Assembly (NCBI RefSeq): GCF_002982075.1
Contig: NZ_PUEJ01000016.1
Span: forward strand, 55,878 to 119,877
Reading direction: 5' to 3'
DNA: 64,000 nucleotides
Source: Labrys okinawensis
Lineage (GTDB): Bacteria; Pseudomonadota; Alphaproteobacteria; Rhizobiales; Labraceae
Below the pieces are notes generated by a model that saw nothing but the letters and a program-made list of their open reading frames with translations, did no database searches and was not told the origin of the DNA. Of this stretch, positions 17,490-26,035 are shown in pieces. The stretch's first letter is position 1, and each line of letters opens with the position of its first letter. Position numbers and translations under genes: made by a program.

Positions 17490-17573
17490 TTCCGGGTGCG
17501 CGGGCGCCTCGCCCGTTCTTGAACCGCTGATGTCGGAGCAGCAAGAACGGGCGAGACGCCCGCGCACCCGGAA
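17490..17573. repeat. 31-bp near-perfect inverted repeat (cgggcg-type)
   Basis: Arms 17490-17520 and 17543-17573 (ttccgggtgcgcgggcgcct...) pair with a single mismatch around a 22-nt loop. It fills most of the gap between glutaryl-CoA dehydrogenase (stop 17577) and the deaminase start. Single arms or degenerate copies recur near 49488-49521 and 51155-51245. Confidence 0.85.
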
Positions 17574-17576
17574 AAA

Positions 17577-18800
17577 TCAGAAGAACGCCTGGATGCCGGT
17601 CTGGGCGCGGCCGAGGATGAGGGCGTGCACGTCATGCGTGCCCTCATAGGTGTTCACCGTCTCCAGGTTCTGCGCCACGCGCAGGACGTGGAACTCGTCG
17701 GCGATGCCGTTGCCGCCATGCATGTCGCGGGCGACACGGGCGATGTCGAGTGCCTTGCCGCAATTATTGCGCTTCATCAGGCTGATCGCCGGCGGCGCCG
17801 CGGTGTGGGCGTCGAGCAGGCGGCCGAGCTGCAGCGCGCCGAGCAGGCCGAGGGCGATCTCGGTCTGCATGTCGGCGAGCTTCTTCTGCACGAGCTGCGT
17901 CGCCGCCAGGGGCCGGCCGAACTGCTTGCGGTCGAGCGTGTATTGGCGGGCGCGATGCCAGCAGAACTCGGCCGCGCCCATGGCGCCCCAGGCGATGCCG
18001 TAGCGTGCTTTGTTGAGGCAGCCGAACGGCCCGGACAGGCCTTTCGCGTTCGGCAGCAAATTCTCTTCCGGCACCACGGCGCCCTCGAGCACGATCTCGC
18101 CGGTGATCGAGGCGCGCAGCGAGAGCTTGCCCTCGATCTTGGGCGTGGAGAACCCCTTGGTGCCGCGCTCGACGATGAAGCCGCGGATGACGCCGTCCAG
18201 CTTGGCCCAGACCACCGCGATGTCGGCGATCGGCGAATTGGTGATCCACATCTTGGTGCCGTCGAGCTGATAGCCGCCGGCGACCTTGACCGCACGGGTC
18301 TTCATCGAGCCCGGATCGGAGCCGGCATCGGGCTCGGTGAGGCCAAAGCAGCCGACGAGTTCGCCGCGGGCGAGCTTGGGCAGGTATTTCTTGCGCTGCT
18401 CCTCGCTGCCATAGGCATGGATCGGGTGCATCACCAGCGAGGACTGCACCGACATAGCCGAGCGATAGCCCGAATCAACCCGCTCCACCTCGCGAGCCAC
18501 CAGCCCATAGGCGACATGGCCGAGGCCGGCGCCGCCATAGGTTTCCGGAATCGTGGCGCCGAGCAGGCCGAGTTCGCCCATCTCGGACATGATGGCGCGG
18601 TCGAAATCCTCGTCTCGATAGGCCTTGAGCACGCGCGGCATCAGTCTGTCCTGCGCGTAGTCGCGGGCTGTGTCGCGGACCAGCCGCTCTTCTTCCGTCA
18701 ACAGCGATTCCAGATCGAGCGGATCCGACCAGTCGAAGGCGTCGCTCGCCTTTTTGATCGCGTCGCTGGCGTCATGAAGCTTGATCGCCGCGTCCACCAT
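17577..18800 (-). CDS. gcdH: Glutaryl-CoA dehydrogenase
   Basis: 407 residues from ATG 18800, which has GGAGGG seven bases upstream; three earlier in-frame ATGs exist. Acyl-CoA dehydrogenase signature GCFGLTEPDAGSDPGSM, FAD-contact MWITNSPIADI, and the second signature. Catalytic Glu lies in NTYEGTHDVHALILGR, the position typical of GcdH. ESLLTEEERLVRDTARDYAQ at the N-terminus and GAMGAAEFCWHRARQYTLDR fit GcdH rather than short-chain enzymes. Catalyses glutaryl-CoA to crotonyl-CoA plus CO2 in lysine/tryptophan degradation. Monocistronic here, with no CoA-transferase partner adjacent. Confidence 0.9.
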   Translation of the reverse strand: MVDAAIKLHDASDAIKKASDAFDWSDPLDLESLLTEEERLVRDTARDYAQDRLMPRVLKAYRDEDFDRAIMSEMGELGLLGATIPETYGGAGLGHVAYGLVAREVERVDSGYRSAMSVQSSLVMHPIHAYGSEEQRKKYLPKLARGELVGCFGLTEPDAGSDPGSMKTRAVKVAGGYQLDGTKMWITNSPIADIAVVWAKLDGVIRGFIVERGTKGFSTPKIEGKLSLRASITGEIVLEGAVVPEENLLPNAKGLSGPFGCLNKARYGIAWGAMGAAEFCWHRARQYTLDRKQFGRPLAATQLVQKKLADMQTEIALGLLGALQLGRLLDAHTAAPPAISLMKRNNCGKALDIARVARDMHGGNGIADEFHVLRVAQNLETVNTYEGTHDVHALILGRAQTGIQAFF

Positions 18801-18879
18801 GGCCATACCCTCCATTGAACAAATTTGGCGCGACATTGGTCGCGCTGGTTGCGGGCGTCAAGACAAGAGTGGCAGGCGA

Positions 18880-19893
18880 ATGAGCGCAGTGGAGCATGGC
18901 GGCAATCTCGGCGAGGCACGTCGCCTCTTCCCGCAGGCCTCCGGGCCCTGGATCGATCTTTCCACCGGCATCAACCCCTGGCCCTATCCGATTCCGGCGA
19001 TTCCGGCCGAATCCTGGGCTGCCCTGCCCTCCCCGGACGAGGCGCGCGAACTGGAGGCCGTCGCGGCGCAATGCTATGGCGTGCCCTTCGATGCCTGCGT
19101 CGTTGCGACGCCGGGCACCCAGGCCGCCATCCAGTGGCTGCCGCATCTGTTCGCGGCCGGCACGGTGAGCGTATTGGGGCCGACCTATGCCGAACATGCC
19201 CGCAGCTGGGCGCTGGGCGGCCATCATGTGCGCGAGGCCCGCCGCTTCGAGGACCTGGCCGGCTCCGAGATCGCGGTTCTCGTCAACCCGAACAATCCCG
19301 ACGGCAATTTCTTCGGCCGCGAGGAATTGCTGGCGCTCGCCGCCGAAAAATATGCCAGGGGCGGCGCCCTCATCATCGACGAGGCCTTTGCCGACGTGAT
19401 GCCGCAGGTCAGCCTGGCCGCCATGGCCGGCACGCAGGGCCTGGTCATGCTGCGTTCCTTCGGCAAATTCTTCGGCCTCGCCGGCATCCGGCTCGGTTTC
19501 GTGCTGGCCGAACCTTCGCTCACCGGCAAATTGCGCCAGGCCATGGGCCCCTGGGCGGTTTCGGGCGAGGCCATCGCCATCGGCCGGGCCGCGCTCGCCG
19601 ACATCCTCTGGCAGAACGGTACGCGCACCTCGCTGCGCACGGCGCGTCAGACTCTCGACGAGGACCTCGCCAAGGCCGGCGCCGTGATCGGCGGCACCGA
19701 TCTCTACCGGCTGCTGCAGACCGCCCACGCCCCGGCGCTGTTCCGCCAGCTCGGCCAGGCCGGCATCTGGGTGCGCCGCTTTTCCGCCAATCCGCGCTGG
19801 TTGCGCTTCGGCCTGCCTCCCCATGCGGAAGCCGAAGCGCGGCTGCGCGCGGTGCTTGCCCGTTATCACAAGAACGGCACGCGGGCGATGTAA
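18880..19893 (+). CDS. Threonine-phosphate decarboxylase-like PLP aminotransferase (CobC/CobD type)
   Basis: 337 residues from ATG 18880; the frame extends upstream but EHGGNLGEARRLFP is the usual beginning of CobC. Class I/II aminotransferase fold: IDLSTGINPWPYP, VVATPGTQAAIQWLPHLF, LVNPNNPDGNFF, LIIDEAFADVM, and PLP Lys in MLRSFGKFFGLAGIRLGF. It would make the aminopropanol phosphate arm for cobalamin. However, no CbiB/CobD partner or any other cob gene is adjacent, which is unusual, so a different amino acid decarboxylase/transaminase role is possible. Divergent from gcdH with about 80 bp between. Confidence 0.78.
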   Translation: MSAVEHGGNLGEARRLFPQASGPWIDLSTGINPWPYPIPAIPAESWAALPSPDEARELEAVAAQCYGVPFDACVVATPGTQAAIQWLPHLFAAGTVSVLGPTYAEHARSWALGGHHVREARRFEDLAGSEIAVLVNPNNPDGNFFGREELLALAAEKYARGGALIIDEAFADVMPQVSLAAMAGTQGLVMLRSFGKFFGLAGIRLGFVLAEPSLTGKLRQAMGPWAVSGEAIAIGRAALADILWQNGTRTSLRTARQTLDEDLAKAGAVIGGTDLYRLLQTAHAPALFRQLGQAGIWVRRFSANPRWLRFGLPPHAEAEARLRAVLARYHKNGTRAM

Positions 19894-19898
19894 GGCAT

Positions 19899-19987
19899 TC
19901 CCGGGACCGCCGGCATCCAGCCGGCTCTTCCTTCCTGCAAGCGACGTGTTTCCAAGAGCCGGCAGGGGTGCCGGCTATCCCGGGAAC
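19899..19987. repeat. Intergenic inverted repeat (ttcccggg / cccgggaa)
   Basis: ttcccgggaccgccggcatc ... ggtgccggctatcccgggaa with an inner ccggctctt/aagagccgg stem. It lies between convergent genes (cobC-like and GST) and may serve as their shared transcript end. Confidence 0.7.
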
Positions 19988-19994
19988 GACTGCC

Positions 19995-20717
19995 TCAAGC
20001 CGCGAGCCTGGCGCCTATCTCACCCAACACCTCCTCCAGCGGCAGCAGGCCGCGCATGGCGCCGCAGCCGGTGGCGGGAACGCCGTCCTCGATGGCATGG
20101 GCGAAGCGCACGGCCGGATCGGCCTCCAGCCTGGCCTTCAGCGCCTGGATCTTCGGGAAGGGCGTGAGATCGAGTGCCTGATGGAACTCGGCCCAGCGCG
20201 CCACGCCGACAAAGACCGCATCGGCCAGGCTCGGCCGGTCACCGATCAGATAGGGCGCACCGCCGATCATCGCCTCGAGCTGACGATGGCGGTGGGCAAC
20301 CAGGCCGCGACCGAAGGTCCGCAGCGCCTGCCTGTAATCCTCGCTGCCATCCTGCATTTCCAGCGCCACCCAGAGCGGCGTGAAGGCTCCGGTGAAGCCG
20401 GTGTTCAGGAAGCCGATGAACTGGTGCATGCGATGCGCCTCGGCGCTGCCGGCGGGAAAGCTGATGCGGTGGTCTTCGTCGCGCAGTTCGAGCCAGCGGG
20501 CGATCGCCATGGTCTCGGTCAGCACGCTGCCATCCTCTCGGAGCAGCACCGGCGTTTCCTGGCGGCCGTTCACCCTGGCGTAGGCCTCGGTCAGCATGGC
20601 GTCAGGCATGTGGACCCGGGTCGCGCGATAGGGCCTGCCGAGCCACTCGAAGGCGGCGACGAGGCCGAGGGAGCTGCCAGCGGGATAACCAGCGAAGAGG
20701 ATCGGTTCCATTGTCAT
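19995..20717 (-). CDS. Glutathione S-transferase family protein
   Basis: 240 residues. The N-terminal thioredoxin-fold domain has an SSLGLVAAFEWLGRPY helix (Ser likely activating glutathione) and ETPVLLREDGSVLTETMAI, with the cis-Pro and the Glu/Ser glutathione contacts. The C-terminal helical domain includes YLIGDRPSLADAVFVGVA (N-capping box). The ATG follows CAGGAGATT. Divergent from a LysR regulator that is its probable controller through the palindromes at 20753-20805. Substrate unknown. Confidence 0.87.
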   Translation of the reverse strand: MTMEPILFAGYPAGSSLGLVAAFEWLGRPYRATRVHMPDAMLTEAYARVNGRQETPVLLREDGSVLTETMAIARWLELRDEDHRISFPAGSAEAHRMHQFIGFLNTGFTGAFTPLWVALEMQDGSEDYRQALRTFGRGLVAHRHRQLEAMIGGAPYLIGDRPSLADAVFVGVARWAEFHQALDLTPFPKIQALKARLEADPAVRFAHAIEDGVPATGCGAMRGLLPLEEVLGEIGARLAA

Positions 20718-20752
20718 AATCTCCTGTCAAATCGACGGAGACAATATGCCGG

Positions 20753-20805
20753 CATGGACTTTGAAGCTGTAGACTGCCAATCATGGATCTAAAGTCCATG
20801 ATTGG
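20753..20805. promoter_or_regulatory. Operator region with overlapping inverted repeats, LysR/GST
   Basis: Two perfect inverted repeats share a half-site. ccaatcatgga (20777-20787) pairs with tccatgattgg (20795-20805) across 7 nt. catggacttt (20753-20762) pairs with aaagtccatg (20791-20800). The inner repeat contains a T-N11-A LysR box. Its position, just before the LysR start codon and about 35-85 bp before the GST start, fits autoregulation plus control of the GST gene. Confidence 0.75.
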
Positions 20806-20814
20806 AGACTTTGA

Positions 20815-21714
20815 TTGTCGAATCTCAACGATTTCGTCCTCTTTGCCCAAGCCGTCGAACAGGGCAGCTTTGCCGCCGCCGCCCGGCGCCTGGGCGTGCC
20901 GAAATCGACGGTGAGCAAGCGCGTGGCCGAACTGGAGGCACGGCTCGGCGCCCGCCTCCTGAACCGTACCTCGCGCAGCTTCGTGCTGACCGATGCCGGC
21001 CGGGAGGTGTTCGAGCATGCGCGCGCGGCGATGATCGAGGTCGAGGCGGCCGAAAGCGCCGTGCTGGCCCGGCGGGCGGAACCGAGCGGCACCGTCCGCA
21101 TCACCGCCTCGGTACCCGCCGCGCAGTTCCAGCTCGCCGCCCAACTGCCCAGGCTCGCGGCGGCCCTGCCCAAGCTGCAGATCCAACTCCATGTCACCGA
21201 CCGTTTCGTCGATCTCATCCAGGAAGGCTTCGACATCGCGCTCAGGAGCCATTTCAGCCCCCTGCCCGATTCCGACCTGATGGCCAGGCCTGTGCACCGC
21301 GAGGCGTTCGGCCTGGTCGCGGCCCCCGCCTATCTCGCCGTCAACGGCACGCCGGCTACGCCGGGGGATCTCGCCGGCCATGACGGCCTCCTCGCCCAGC
21401 CCCGGGCTCCGGGCTGGAAATTGTCGGCAGGCCATCAGACGGCGGAAGTCACGCCCCGCCCGCGCTTCTTCGCCGACGAATCCGTCGCCCTGCTGGAGGC
21501 GGCCAAGGCCGGGCTCGGCATCACCGCCTTGCCTCGCTCGATCAGCGCGGCGGCGGTGGCCGCCGGCCTGGTCGTGCCCGTGCTGCCGGAATGGCAGGCG
21601 GGCGAGGTCACCACCACGGTGCTGACCACCCATCGGCGCGGGCAATTGCCGGCCGTGCGCGCCGTGGTCGACTTCCTGGCCGGCTCCCTGCGGCCGGCCG
21701 GCGCGGGCGAGTGA
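20815..21714 (+). CDS. LysR family transcriptional regulator
   Basis: 299 residues from a TTG start (20815) preceded by TTGGAGA. The N-terminal winged helix reads DFVLFAQAVEQGSFAAAARRL, GVPKSTVSKRVAELEARLGAR and LLNRTSRSFVLTDAG. The effector domain carries PSGTVRITASVPAAQFQLA, DRFVDLIQEGFDIALR and a LLEAAKAGLGITALPRS motif. It belongs to the group that includes AaeR/DmlR-type repressors. Divergent from the GST gene, with strong palindromes in between. Inducer unknown. Confidence 0.9.
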   Translation: MSNLNDFVLFAQAVEQGSFAAAARRLGVPKSTVSKRVAELEARLGARLLNRTSRSFVLTDAGREVFEHARAAMIEVEAAESAVLARRAEPSGTVRITASVPAAQFQLAAQLPRLAAALPKLQIQLHVTDRFVDLIQEGFDIALRSHFSPLPDSDLMARPVHREAFGLVAAPAYLAVNGTPATPGDLAGHDGLLAQPRAPGWKLSAGHQTAEVTPRPRFFADESVALLEAAKAGLGITALPRSISAAAVAAGLVVPVLPEWQAGEVTTTVLTTHRRGQLPAVRAVVDFLAGSLRPAGAGE

Positions 21715-21790
21715 CGCACAATTCCGCCGCCTTGCGAACCAGCCCGGCAAAAGGGCATCCTCCCGCCCACAACGAGGCAAGGAGGAAGGC

Positions 21791-22270
21791 ATGGCAGGGC
21801 GCGAACACCGCTACAAGGTCACGGTCGTGTGGACCGGCAATGAGGGCGAGGGCACCTCGACCTATCGCGGCTATAGCCGCGCTCATCAGATCCTGGCCGA
21901 AGGCAAGCCGACCATCGAAGGCTCGTCAGACCCGAGCTTTCGCGGCGACGCCACGCGCTGGAACCCCGAAGACCTGCTGGTCGCCTCGCTCTCGGCCTGC
22001 CACAAGCTGTGGTATCTCGGCCTGTGCTCGCAGATGGGCGTCAGCGTGCTCTCCTACGAGGACGAGGCCGAGGGCGTGATGCTCGAGGTGGCGGGCGGCG
22101 CCGGCCAGTTCGAGAAGGTCACCCTGCGCCCGCACATCGTGGTCGCCGCCGGCACCGATCTGCAGAAAGCACATGATCTGCACAAGAAGGCGCATGAGAT
22201 GTGCTTCATCGCCCGCTCGGTGAATTTTCCGGTGGAGCATGAGGCAGAGATCGTCCTGGCGGGCGCATAG
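21791..22270 (+). CDS. OsmC/Ohr family peroxiredoxin-like protein
   Basis: 159 residues behind an excellent AAGGAGG site. The two redox cysteines of the family are in SLSACHKLWYL and AHEMCFIARSV. The N-terminal strands and NPEDLLVASLSACH motif fit the YhfA/OsmC-like branch rather than Ohr itself. Predicted to reduce organic hydroperoxides in the cytoplasm as a dimer. Lies 76 bp after the LysR gene in the same orientation, so it may be co-transcribed or co-regulated with it. Confidence 0.88.
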   Translation: MAGREHRYKVTVVWTGNEGEGTSTYRGYSRAHQILAEGKPTIEGSSDPSFRGDATRWNPEDLLVASLSACHKLWYLGLCSQMGVSVLSYEDEAEGVMLEVAGGAGQFEKVTLRPHIVVAAGTDLQKAHDLHKKAHEMCFIARSVNFPVEHEAEIVLAGA

Positions 22271-22360
22271 AGCGTTTTTCTTTTTGGGCGTGCCGGTCGA
22301 TGGGACGATGGAGGGACGGGACGTCCGCCTCCGCCCATGCCCCATAATGGCGTATCTCCC

Positions 22361-22400
22361 TTGACTTCCTGAATTTGTGATCACAAAATTGAGATCACAT
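22361..22400 (+). promoter_or_regulatory. Promoter with GntR-type operator before the aminotransferase gene
   Basis: TTGACT (22361-22366) and CAAAAT (22383-22388) are 16 bp apart and form a plausible promoter. A perfect palindrome tttgtgatcacaaa (22374-22387) overlaps the -10 region, and a further half-site gatcaca (22393-22399) follows. TGTGATCACA-like sites are bound by many FadR-subfamily GntR repressors. No GntR gene is in the window. Confidence 0.65.
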
Positions 22401-22420
22401 TTTTCGGGAAAGCACGCATC

Positions 22421-23809
22421 ATGACCTTGCACCAGACCAACCTCACCACCGCGGAACTGCGTGCGATCGATGCCGCGCATCATTTGCATCCCTTCACCGA
22501 CACGAAGGGCCTGAACGCCGAGGGTGCGCGCGTCATCGTCAAGGCCAAGGGCGTGCATCTGTGGGATTCGGAGGGCAACCAAATCATCGACGGCATGTCG
22601 GGGCTGTGGAACGTCAATGTCGGCTATGGCCGCGAGGAGATCGTCGAGGTCGTGGCGCAGCAGATGCGCGAACTGCCCTTCTACAACACCTTCTTCAAGA
22701 CCACCCATCTGCCGGCCATCGAGCTGTCGCGCCTGCTGGCGGAAGTGACGCCGCCGCAGTTCAGCCGGGTGTTCTTCACCGGTTCGGGCTCCGAATCCAA
22801 CGACACGATCATCCGCATGGTGCGCCATTACTGGGCGGCCCAGGACAAGCCCGGCAAATCGACCATCATCGCCCGCAAGAACGGCTATCACGGCTCGACC
22901 ATCGGCGGCGCCTCGCTCGGCGGCATGACCCCGATGCACGCCCAGGGCGGCCTGCCGATCCCCGGCATCGTCCATATCGCCCAGCCCTATTGGTATGCCG
23001 AGGGCGGCGACCGCAGCCCCGAGGAGTTCGGCCTGTGGGCAGCGCGTGAGCTCGAGCGCACCATCGACGAGCTCGGCGCCGACACCATCGCCGCCTTCAT
23101 CGCCGAGCCGATCCAGGGCGCCGGGGCGGTGGTGATTCCGCCCGCGACCTATTGGCCGGAAATCCAGCGCATCTGCCGCGAGCGCGACATCCTTTTGGTC
23201 TCCGACGAGGTGATCTGCGGCTTCGGGCGCACCGGCGAATGGTTCGGCTGCGAATATTTCGGCGTCCAGCCCGACATCATGGCGATGGCCAAGGGCATCT
23301 CCTCCGGCTATCTGCCGATCGGCGGCGTGATGGTGACGGAGAAGGTGGCCGAGGTGATCGCCAATGCCGGCGACTTCAACCACGGCTACACCTATTCGGG
23401 CCATCCGGCCTGCGCGGCGGCGGCGATCGCCAACATCAAGATCCTGCGTGACGAGAAGATCGTCGAGCGCGTGAAGAGCGATATCGGCCCCTATATGCAG
23501 AAGCAGTGGCTCGCGCTGGGCGACCATCCCATGGTCGGCGAAGCCCGCATGGTCGGCCTGATCGGCGCCCTCGAATTGACGCCGAACAAGAAGACCCGCG
23601 CCTCCTGGCCGGTGGAGACGGGCACGGTCGGCCTGATCGCCCGCGACTTTTCCTTCCAGAACGGCCTGGTCATGCGCGCCACCCGCGACACGCTGATCAT
23701 CGCCCCGCCGCTGGTGATCAGCCATGAGGAAGTCGACGCCCTGATCGCCGCCGCCAAGAAGACGCTCGACGACAGCTGGGCCGAGGTGAAGCGCCGGGGT
23801 TATGTGTGA
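22421..23809 (+). CDS. Class III aminotransferase (omega-amino acid/putrescine--pyruvate type)
   Basis: 462 residues. Substrate-side opening HHLHPFTDTKGLN, FFTGSGSESNDTIIRMV (phosphate loop), KNGYHGSTIGGASLGGM, IAEPIQGAGAVVIPP, LVSDEVICGFGRTGEWFG (PLP Asp) and the Schiff-base Lys in IMAMAKGISSGYLPIGG. The sequence fits the family of putrescine-, spermidine- or beta-alanine--pyruvate transaminases; the exact donor cannot be fixed from sequence. Under a palindromic promoter, apparently monocistronic. Confidence 0.85.
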   Translation: MTLHQTNLTTAELRAIDAAHHLHPFTDTKGLNAEGARVIVKAKGVHLWDSEGNQIIDGMSGLWNVNVGYGREEIVEVVAQQMRELPFYNTFFKTTHLPAIELSRLLAEVTPPQFSRVFFTGSGSESNDTIIRMVRHYWAAQDKPGKSTIIARKNGYHGSTIGGASLGGMTPMHAQGGLPIPGIVHIAQPYWYAEGGDRSPEEFGLWAARELERTIDELGADTIAAFIAEPIQGAGAVVIPPATYWPEIQRICRERDILLVSDEVICGFGRTGEWFGCEYFGVQPDIMAMAKGISSGYLPIGGVMVTEKVAEVIANAGDFNHGYTYSGHPACAAAAIANIKILRDEKIVERVKSDIGPYMQKQWLALGDHPMVGEARMVGLIGALELTPNKKTRASWPVETGTVGLIARDFSFQNGLVMRATRDTLIIAPPLVISHEEVDALIAAAKKTLDDSWAEVKRRGYV

Positions 23810-23849
23810 GGGGGTGAGAAGTCACCCCTCATCCCCCCTGCCGGGACCT

Positions 23850-23953
23850 CTAGAGCAAAGCGCGTTCATGACTGAACGCTTATTTGCTCTAACTCTTTGT
23901 TTTAACGCGTCTTTGCGATTTGACGGAGTCACCCAGAATCGCAAAGACGCTAT
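23850..23953 (+). repeat. 105-bp two-hairpin intergenic repeat, copy 2
   Basis: ctagagcaaagcgcgttcat ... gcaaagacgctat. The inner hairpin is changed in a compensatory way (gcgttcatgactgaacgc). The second hairpin carries its arms in the opposite order to copy 1 (gatttgacggagtcacccag), showing internal inversion. Confidence 0.88.
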
Positions 23954-24117
23954 CGTCAACTCAAGAGAGTTGACGATACCCGCAAGGGGAGAAGGAGTTT
24001 TAGTGGGTTAGATCGAGCTTAACTGCCCGGTGCCGAGTACCGCATCCCAAGTCCAATAAGTCCCCTTCTCCCCTTGCGGGAGAAGGTGGCGGCAGCCGGA
24101 TGAGGGGTGGTGGCACT
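23951..24117. repeat. Short palindrome and ccccttctcccc-type inverted pair
   Basis: Bases 23951-23962 and 23967-23978 form a perfect 12-bp hairpin (tatcgtcaactc / gagttgacgata). Then gcaaggggagaagga (about 23982-23996) pairs with tccccttctccccttgc (24061-24077). No gene between 23810 and 24121. Confidence 0.7.
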
Positions 24118-24121
24118 GCCC

Positions 24122-25018
24122 TCACCGATACCGCCGCGGCCGCGTCGAGACTGCCAGCGAGGCGACCGCCACGCCATTCGCCACCGCCCTCTCTAGATCG
24201 TCGCTCTTGGCCAGGCTGGCGAAATAGCCCGCCGAGAAGGTATCGCCGGCCCCGATCGTATCGACGACCTTGACCTTCGGCGCCGGGACCGCGACATGCT
24301 CGTCCCCGCGCCAGGCCAGGGCGCCCCTGGGCCCGCATTTGATCACCAGGCTGGCACCGGCGGGCAGCAGCGGCCGGATCATCTCGGCAGCCGCCTCGAC
24401 CGTGTCGGCGCCGGTCAGTCCCTTGGCCTCGATGTCGTTGATCAGGACATGCTCGCAATGGCCGATCCAGGCGTTCACCCGCGCGCGCACCCCGGGCGTC
24501 CAGCCGCCGTCAGGCCAGCCCGTATCGAGGGCGACGCGGTAGTTCCGGCGCCTCAGGATGGCGATCAGTTCGTCATAATCGGCGAGCAGGGCCGGAATCA
24601 CGAAGGGGCCGACCAGCAGGGCCACGCAGCCCTCCCCCGCCTGGTCGAGCTGCGCCAGTACGTCCTCGAGCCCGAAGGCATGCAGATGGCCCGACGTGGT
24701 GAAGAAGGTGCGGTCCCCGTCGGGATGGCCGATGCCGACCGACACCGTGGTCGCCCCCTCGGCCACCGTCCAGCCTTCGGCCCGCGCCCCGAAAGGCTCG
24801 GCCAGCCAGCGGCCCAGCATGTCGTTGCCGCGGCTGGTGATCAGCCGATAGTCGACGCCGAGCGCATCGAGTGCCAGCGCCGTGTTGCCGGCGGCGCCGC
24901 CGACGCGGAATTCGCTTTCGGGCACGATCACTTCCGTGCCCGGCTGCGGCCAGGGCGCCTGCGGGCCCATCACCAGATCGACATTGACGTTGCCGATCAG
25001 ATAGAGCGGCTCCTTCAT
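24122..25018 (-). CDS. PfkB family carbohydrate kinase
   Basis: 298 residues. N-terminal signature region GNVNVDLVMG, FRVGGAAGNTALALDALG (substrate-binding di-Gly) and the C-terminal PfkB signature DTIGAGDTFSAGYF with the catalytic Asp. Its ATG overlaps the stop of the SIS gene (ATGA, 25015-25018), so the two are coupled. With the upstream transporter and SIS isomerase/deglycase it should phosphorylate the imported sugar or sugar conjugate before the SIS protein acts. Similar pairings include FrlD/FrlB, but the substrate here is not fixed. Confidence 0.85.
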   Translation of the reverse strand: MKEPLYLIGNVNVDLVMGPQAPWPQPGTEVIVPESEFRVGGAAGNTALALDALGVDYRLITSRGNDMLGRWLAEPFGARAEGWTVAEGATTVSVGIGHPDGDRTFFTTSGHLHAFGLEDVLAQLDQAGEGCVALLVGPFVIPALLADYDELIAILRRRNYRVALDTGWPDGGWTPGVRARVNAWIGHCEHVLINDIEAKGLTGADTVEAAAEMIRPLLPAGASLVIKCGPRGALAWRGDEHVAVPAPKVKVVDTIGAGDTFSAGYFASLAKSDDLERAVANGVAVASLAVSTRPRRYR

Positions 25019-26031
25019 AGTTCCGTCGTCACCTTGGTCGAGCGCAGGGGCTCGCCGACATGATCGACCCGGCCGGCCGCGAAGGTCACCAGGAAGGACT
25101 GCAGCGCCGGCAGCACCGCGAAGATGGCCGCCATGCCCTCCTCCCGCGGCAGGCGGATGGTAACGGCGTCGGCGATATCGGCTTCGCCGGAGAGATCGAA
25201 CACGACTACCGGCGATCCGGCGGCGCGGCAGGCGGCGACCAGCCCCGGCGCCAGGCCGGCGGAGGGACCGGCGGCGCGCAGCAGCACGATGCCGCTCGCC
25301 GGCGACAGCATCTCCATCGGGCCATGCCGCAACTGGCCGCCCTCCAGCGCCAGGGCCGGCAGGCGGGCGAGCTCCATCACGCAGAGCGCCCCGGATTCGG
25401 CCACGCCCTGCAGCTCGGCCCGGCCGCTGAGGATCAGCGAGGTGCAGGCGGCGAGAGCGGACAGGGCCTCGCCGAGATCGGGCCGGGCGGGCGCGCCGAG
25501 CACGGCAAGCGCCCGTCCCGGCGGCAGGCCCAGGGCGGCGAGCACGGCGAGGTGCAGCGCATGGCTGACCAGGAGGCTGCGGGTGGCGGCGAAGGCCTTT
25601 TCCGGCCCGCCGACGCCGACGAGGGCAGGCACGCCCCGGCCGAGCGCGCTACCGGCGTCGAGGGTGAGGCCGAAGCGTTCCTGCCGGCCGGCGGGCCGTT
25701 CGAGAAAGGCGACGATCTCACCCGAATTGCCGGATTGCGAGACCAGCAGCACGGTGCGCTCGCGGTCGGGCTGCGGCGTGATCAGGAGCTCGGAGACCAC
25801 CTCCGTCTCGACCTCGATGCCGAGCCGGCGATAGAGCACGGCCGCCGCCCGGTTGACCCAGTGCGAGCCGCCCATGGCGGCGAGCGTCAGCCGCCCGGTG
25901 CGGCGGATGCTCTCCGCCAGCCGCGCCGCCATCGGTCCGGCGCCGTGAAAGGAAACCAGCGCGTCTTCATGCTGGCGGGCCATTTCGGCCTCGATCATCG
26001 CCAGGCCCGCGCCCGGCACGATTGTGCTCAT
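25015..26031 (-). CDS. SIS domain sugar isomerase/deglycase (GlmS-, AgaS-, FrlB-like)
   Basis: 338 residues with two SIS domains. First: LTLAAMGGSHWVNRAAAVLY and VLLVSQSGNSGEIVAF. Second: LILSGRAELQGVAESGAL, MELARLPALALEGGQLRHGP and MEMLSPASGIVLL. The GGQLRHGP segment corresponds to the GlmS/AgaS HGP motif. It acts on a phosphosugar, possibly as a deaminase or deglycase. Sits 4 bp after the second permease and overlaps the kinase gene. Confidence 0.85.
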   Translation of the reverse strand: MSTIVPGAGLAMIEAEMARQHEDALVSFHGAGPMAARLAESIRRTGRLTLAAMGGSHWVNRAAAVLYRRLGIEVETEVVSELLITPQPDRERTVLLVSQSGNSGEIVAFLERPAGRQERFGLTLDAGSALGRGVPALVGVGGPEKAFAATRSLLVSHALHLAVLAALGLPPGRALAVLGAPARPDLGEALSALAACTSLILSGRAELQGVAESGALCVMELARLPALALEGGQLRHGPMEMLSPASGIVLLRAAGPSAGLAPGLVAACRAAGSPVVVFDLSGEADIADAVTIRLPREEGMAAIFAVLPALQSFLVTFAAGRVDHVGEPLRSTKVTTEL

Positions 26032-26035
26032 GATA

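Noticed and set aside
15989..17530. A 513-codon plus-strand frame
   Set aside because: Antisense to the 8-oxoguanine deaminase; composition of a shadow frame and no ribosome site.
21926..23725. A 599-codon minus-strand frame
   Set aside because: Antisense to OsmC and aminotransferase genes; no recognisable domain.
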